Part shown: piece by piece, positions 61,232 to 64,000 of the stretch
Numbering within the stretch: position 1 is the stretch's first letter
Layout of the letters: each line of letters opens with the position of its first letter
Assembly (NCBI GenBank): GCA_019044685.2
Contig: JAGTXX020000004.1
Location: 372,001 to 436,000 of the forward strand
DNA length: 64,000 nucleotides
From: Nannochloris sp. 'desiccata'
Taxonomy: Eukaryota; Chlorophyta; Trebouxiophyceae; Chlorellales; Chlorellaceae
Direction: 5' to 3'
Made by a program: the position numbers and the translations under genes
Notes under the pieces: model-generated
Database searches by the model: none
The model's input: the letters and a program-made list of their open reading frames with translations, nothing else
Told to the model about the DNA's origin: nothing

Positions 61232-64000
61232 TTACAAAGTAATGAGCAATGTCTGTAGCAGTTCCTGCACATGCATCGCGACTCCAGCATCATTGGATTT
61301 AACGACAACTTCTGCCACCGCCTCTGCTGCTCCCGCTCCAGCTCCCCGGTGTTGTGGTGTTGTTGTAACAGTAATTTGTGCCAGCACACGAGCTGCATTG
61401 CCACCTTGCTGCTGTGCATGTAATAAGAACCGTAATGGTGGGACGGAACCTTCCTTTGGGGTAGCAAATGAGGAGATATTTGCTTGTTCAATGTGCTCAC
61501 TGAAATCTTTGAAACCTCGAGCGGTGATGGCAGCAAGGCTATTGACTTCTTGCTTAAAAGAAAGAACGCTACCGGAAGATTCCCATGTTGACCAACATGA
61601 GGAGAACTCCGTTGGTGAGATGGAGGGTTTGGAGGCAAGAGTAATAGTTTGCTGGTACTGGTGATGTGGCTGGGGAGGAGCAGCACCGCCACCACCTCCA
61701 CCAAAGAACGCATCAAGCTCGTCTCCAAGCGCAGAAGAAGGGATTGCCATAGGCGCTGCTGGAGTTGGATTCGACAAGCTTTCAAGACCTCCAAGGCCGT
61801 CTAACGCACCAAAGCTACTTGCAGGCAATGCAGTATTGGCACCAGCATCACTTGCCACACCACCGACACCCCCACCATCACTACCAAAAAAGCCTCCGAG
61901 CATATCTCCTGCAGGCGTTGCCTGTTGTTGCCGAGGTGCTGCATCCAATCCCATACTTGATAGATTCATAGCCAACAGATCAGTTGCAGACGTATCCATC
62001 GCACGAGAAGATGAAGACACAGAGCCATTCAAACCAGCGATATCACTAACATCACCGCCAAGAGCAGCACTCTTTGGTTCATCGCTAATATCTAATAACA
62101 ACGCTGCAGATGCATCATTGTCTCCATTATTCATATCAACCTCTTGAATCATACTATCTCCACCAATTCCCAAGCCAATATCTAATAAATCGCTAATAAC
62201 ACCGCCGACATCGTCCCCGCCTCCGATTGAGTCAATCTCTTCTCGCTCAGCACCTCGAGCATCGCCAGAATGGTCAATAAACGTCGCAGCAGGGGCACGG
62301 TAGATAGTAGACAATGAATTCCATTCGTCGAAAATACGATCTTGTACTTCAGCAGGCTGCGAATCTTCGAAACGAGCAAGAATTGGCGGGAGAGGAGCAA
62401 TAATAGATTTTGCTTCCTCTGGGCCAGCGTCTTGGAATAATCGATGATAAAATTGAGCTCTTTCTCGAACAGAAACATCTCCATCTTCTGTCCCCGCAGC
62501 TAAGACCGCTTCTAAAGCGGCTCTACATTCGGGAGCGCGTTTGAAAAAAAGTTTTGCCACGCTAGAGAGCAAAGCTCGTTTTACTTCCGGCGCTTGCTCG
62601 GGATATTTAAATACCATACTCTCGAGTGTATATGGCGCGTCTTGCACCGTGTGTCCAAACTCACCGAGTACCCAGACGAATGCAGCACGTGCAGAAGGGC
62701 GTTTTAACGTGGATTCATCCATCTCAGCCACTGCTGGTACGCAAGCATTTGCTGCGTCTGGAAATCTTCTTAAAACATCTGCCATCGCCGCTACAGCTTC
62801 TTCAGCAACTTCTTCTCTACTATGCCCTAAAAACAATAACAATCTATCTAAAATACCGTCAACTTCAGCAACTTTGAGAGCTATATGAGCCACAGCACGC
62901 ACAGCAGCACGGACTACATCTCCCTCGACGTCTCGAGCGTACTGGGAAGCCTCTTCGGCAGCGTCAAAAGCGTTTGAAGCGTCTGCAACAGCTACTAACG
63001 CGTCTAATTTCAGCAACTTCAGATAAGAAGGATCTTCTGGTCGGCAGAAGAAGTCTGGAGCGAGATCTGAAAAAGCCGATGGGTGGCGTTGAGCTAAAAT
63101 TATTAAATTGGAGAGAGCAGCAAACACAATTTCGGGCTCTTTTCCTAGTAACAACGTTTGTAATGGACCACGAATAGATGCCAAGACTTGACCGTGTTGT
63201 TCTGGGTAGCTCGAGGTATAGTGTAAAAATAATTTTGCCGTCGCCATCACTACTGCTGAATTAGTGTGATTAAGTCCAAAGTCTAAAACCTCTAAAACAT
63301 CAAATCGCTCCGCTTCCGAGCCTGGACGGTAATACTTCAACAATATATCCAAAACTAAGCATTGTGCCCAATCACTGAACGATCTAATATTATTTAATAG
63401 CGAAACTACCAACTGACGGGAGACGACTGTAGGGTTTAGGGCTCCTAGTTGCTGTAATACGTAGAGACAATTGGCTACAACTTGTGGATCAGTATCACTA
63501 GCAAGCATGGAACGGACGGTATCGATATATCCACGCATTTCTGTCCCTGCAGCGTCTTGGTAGTGGCATTTTAGGACGCCAATGATAGTTACTTCCCGGA
63601 CGTAAGGGTGAGAGTCCTTTAAACCAGCATCTACAGCAGCGAAGACGTTTTCCATGATATCTGGCACCCGTAAAGAGCACATAGATCGCACTGCAAGTCC
63701 TCGGATCGTTGGATCGGCGTCTTTCGCGTCCGTTAAAAGAGTCTGCACCACTAACAAGGCGACGGCGGAGTTTTGCCGAGCCGCTGACCGAAGGTAAAGG
63801 TAGAGCATCTTCTTCAGCGGGAGATCGAATTTAGAGAGTGCAACACATTTTGTAGCAGGGATAAATGCAGTCGACATGTCTATTCCTGCTGTCATATATT
63901 TGATCAGTTTTTGGAAGCAATCCCTTTTGGCTTGGACAACGTCAGGTTTGCGACCGTCTAAAGCACTCAGCTGTTCCAGCTGGTTGATAACCTCATTTAC
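61232..64000 (-). CDS. AP-4 complex beta adaptin, 5' truncated
   Basis: The frame is open from base 64000, so the N-terminus is missing; 922 residues remain to the stop at 61232. The beginning KPDVVQAKRDCFQKLIKYMT, followed by AGIDMSTAF, matches the early adaptin trunk; then KDADPTIRGLAVRSMCSLRV and GLKDSHPYVREVTIIGVLKC are strong beta-adaptin signatures. After a Gly/Ser/Asp-rich hinge, the last 130 residues (TEFSSCWSTWESSGSVLSFK, later ISSFATPKEGSVPPLRFLLH) correspond to the beta C-terminal appendage. The trunk resembles plant AP-4 beta more than AP-1/2. AP-4 exports cargo from the trans-Golgi without clathrin. Confidence 0.88.
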   Translation of the reverse strand, partial: VNEVINQLEQLSALDGRKPDVVQAKRDCFQKLIKYMTAGIDMSTAFIPATKCVALSKFDLPLKKMLYLYLRSAARQNSAVALLVVQTLLTDAKDADPTIRGLAVRSMCSLRVPDIMENVFAAVDAGLKDSHPYVREVTIIGVLKCHYQDAAGTEMRGYIDTVRSMLASDTDPQVVANCLYVLQQLGALNPTVVSRQLVVSLLNNIRSFSDWAQCLVLDILLKYYRPGSEAERFDVLEVLDFGLNHTNSAVVMATAKLFLHYTSSYPEQHGQVLASIRGPLQTLLLGKEPEIVFAALSNLIILAQRHPSAFSDLAPDFFCRPEDPSYLKLLKLDALVAVADASNAFDAAEEASQYARDVEGDVVRAAVRAVAHIALKVAEVDGILDRLLLFLGHSREEVAEEAVAAMADVLRRFPDAANACVPAVAEMDESTLKRPSARAAFVWVLGEFGHTVQDAPYTLESMVFKYPEQAPEVKRALLSSVAKLFFKRAPECRAALEAVLAAGTEDGDVSVRERAQFYHRLFQDAGPEEAKSIIAPLPPILARFEDSQPAEVQDRIFDEWNSLSTIYRAPAATFIDHSGDARGAEREEIDSIGGGDDVGGVISDLLDIGLGIGGDSMIQEVDMNNGDNDASAALLLDISDEPKSAALGGDVSDIAGLNGSVSSSSRAMDTSATDLLAMNLSSMGLDAAPRQQQATPAGDMLGGFFGSDGGGVGGVASDAGANTALPASSFGALDGLGGLESLSNPTPAAPMAIPSSALGDELDAFFGGGGGGAAPPQPHHQYQQTITLASKPSISPTEFSSCWSTWESSGSVLSFKQEVNSLAAITARGFKDFSEHIEQANISSFATPKEGSVPPLRFLLHAQQQGGNAARVLAQITVTTTPQHRGAGAGAAEAVAEVVVKSNDAGVAMHVQELLQTLLITL

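Overview
The window is nuclear DNA of a eukaryotic green alga (Chlorophyta). Genes are interrupted by short introns (about 50-250 nt, mostly GT-AG, two GC-AG). Products include a plant-type arginine-rich tandem CCCH zinc finger, an ABA4-type carotenoid protein, a plastid anion transporter, Rubisco-LSMT-like SET proteins, a SAND-domain protein and a hydroxyproline-rich wall glycoprotein with SPPP runs. Several 3' flanks carry TGTAA, the chlorophyte poly(A) signal. The moderate base composition would suit a trebouxiophyte-like lineage, but species cannot be read from the sequence.

Layout: 0-6 kb holds a 5'-truncated CCCH zinc-finger gene, a doubtful small Cys-rich gene and an ankyrin gene with a prion-like tail. 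6.1-9.0 kb is the accessory part: a LAGLIDADG homing-endonuclease/intein-like ORF with decayed upstream fragments, then a 174-bp-arm foldback made of inverted copies of a coding exon. 9.1-24 kb is dense housekeeping: FkbM methyltransferase, plastid SAP-motif protein, SURP/CID splicing protein, TFIIH p62, SET methyltransferase, TMEM115-like, an unknown, JmjC hydroxylase, bL25. 24-32 kb has sortilin/VPS10, an HRGP with a VWD domain, and a methyltransferase. 32-50 kb has a CobW/ZNG1 GTPase, SRAP/HMCES with a PIP box, a second SET protein, PAS2-type dehydratase, SAND protein, FLASH-like protein, plastid anion transporter, unknown membrane protein, GOST 7TM protein, coiled-coil protein and Nudix hydrolase. 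50-64 kb has ABA4-like, CDIN1-like nuclease, a PAM2 protein, an unknown, a D-2-hydroxyacid dehydrogenase, DDX42/RH24 helicase, phosphoserine phosphatase and a 5'-truncated AP-4 beta adaptin.

There is no operon-like logic, as expected for a compact eukaryotic genome: genes alternate strands, convergent 3' ends are often 40-150 bp apart, and some divergent pairs share promoter regions of 250-350 bp. Recurrent themes are secretory traffic (VPS10, TMEM115, GOST, AP-4), RNA processing (CHERP-like, DDX42, FLASH-like, PAM2) and chloroplast function. Exon coordinates were derived by eye from splice consensus plus frame continuity. Family names rest on remembered motifs, not on a search.
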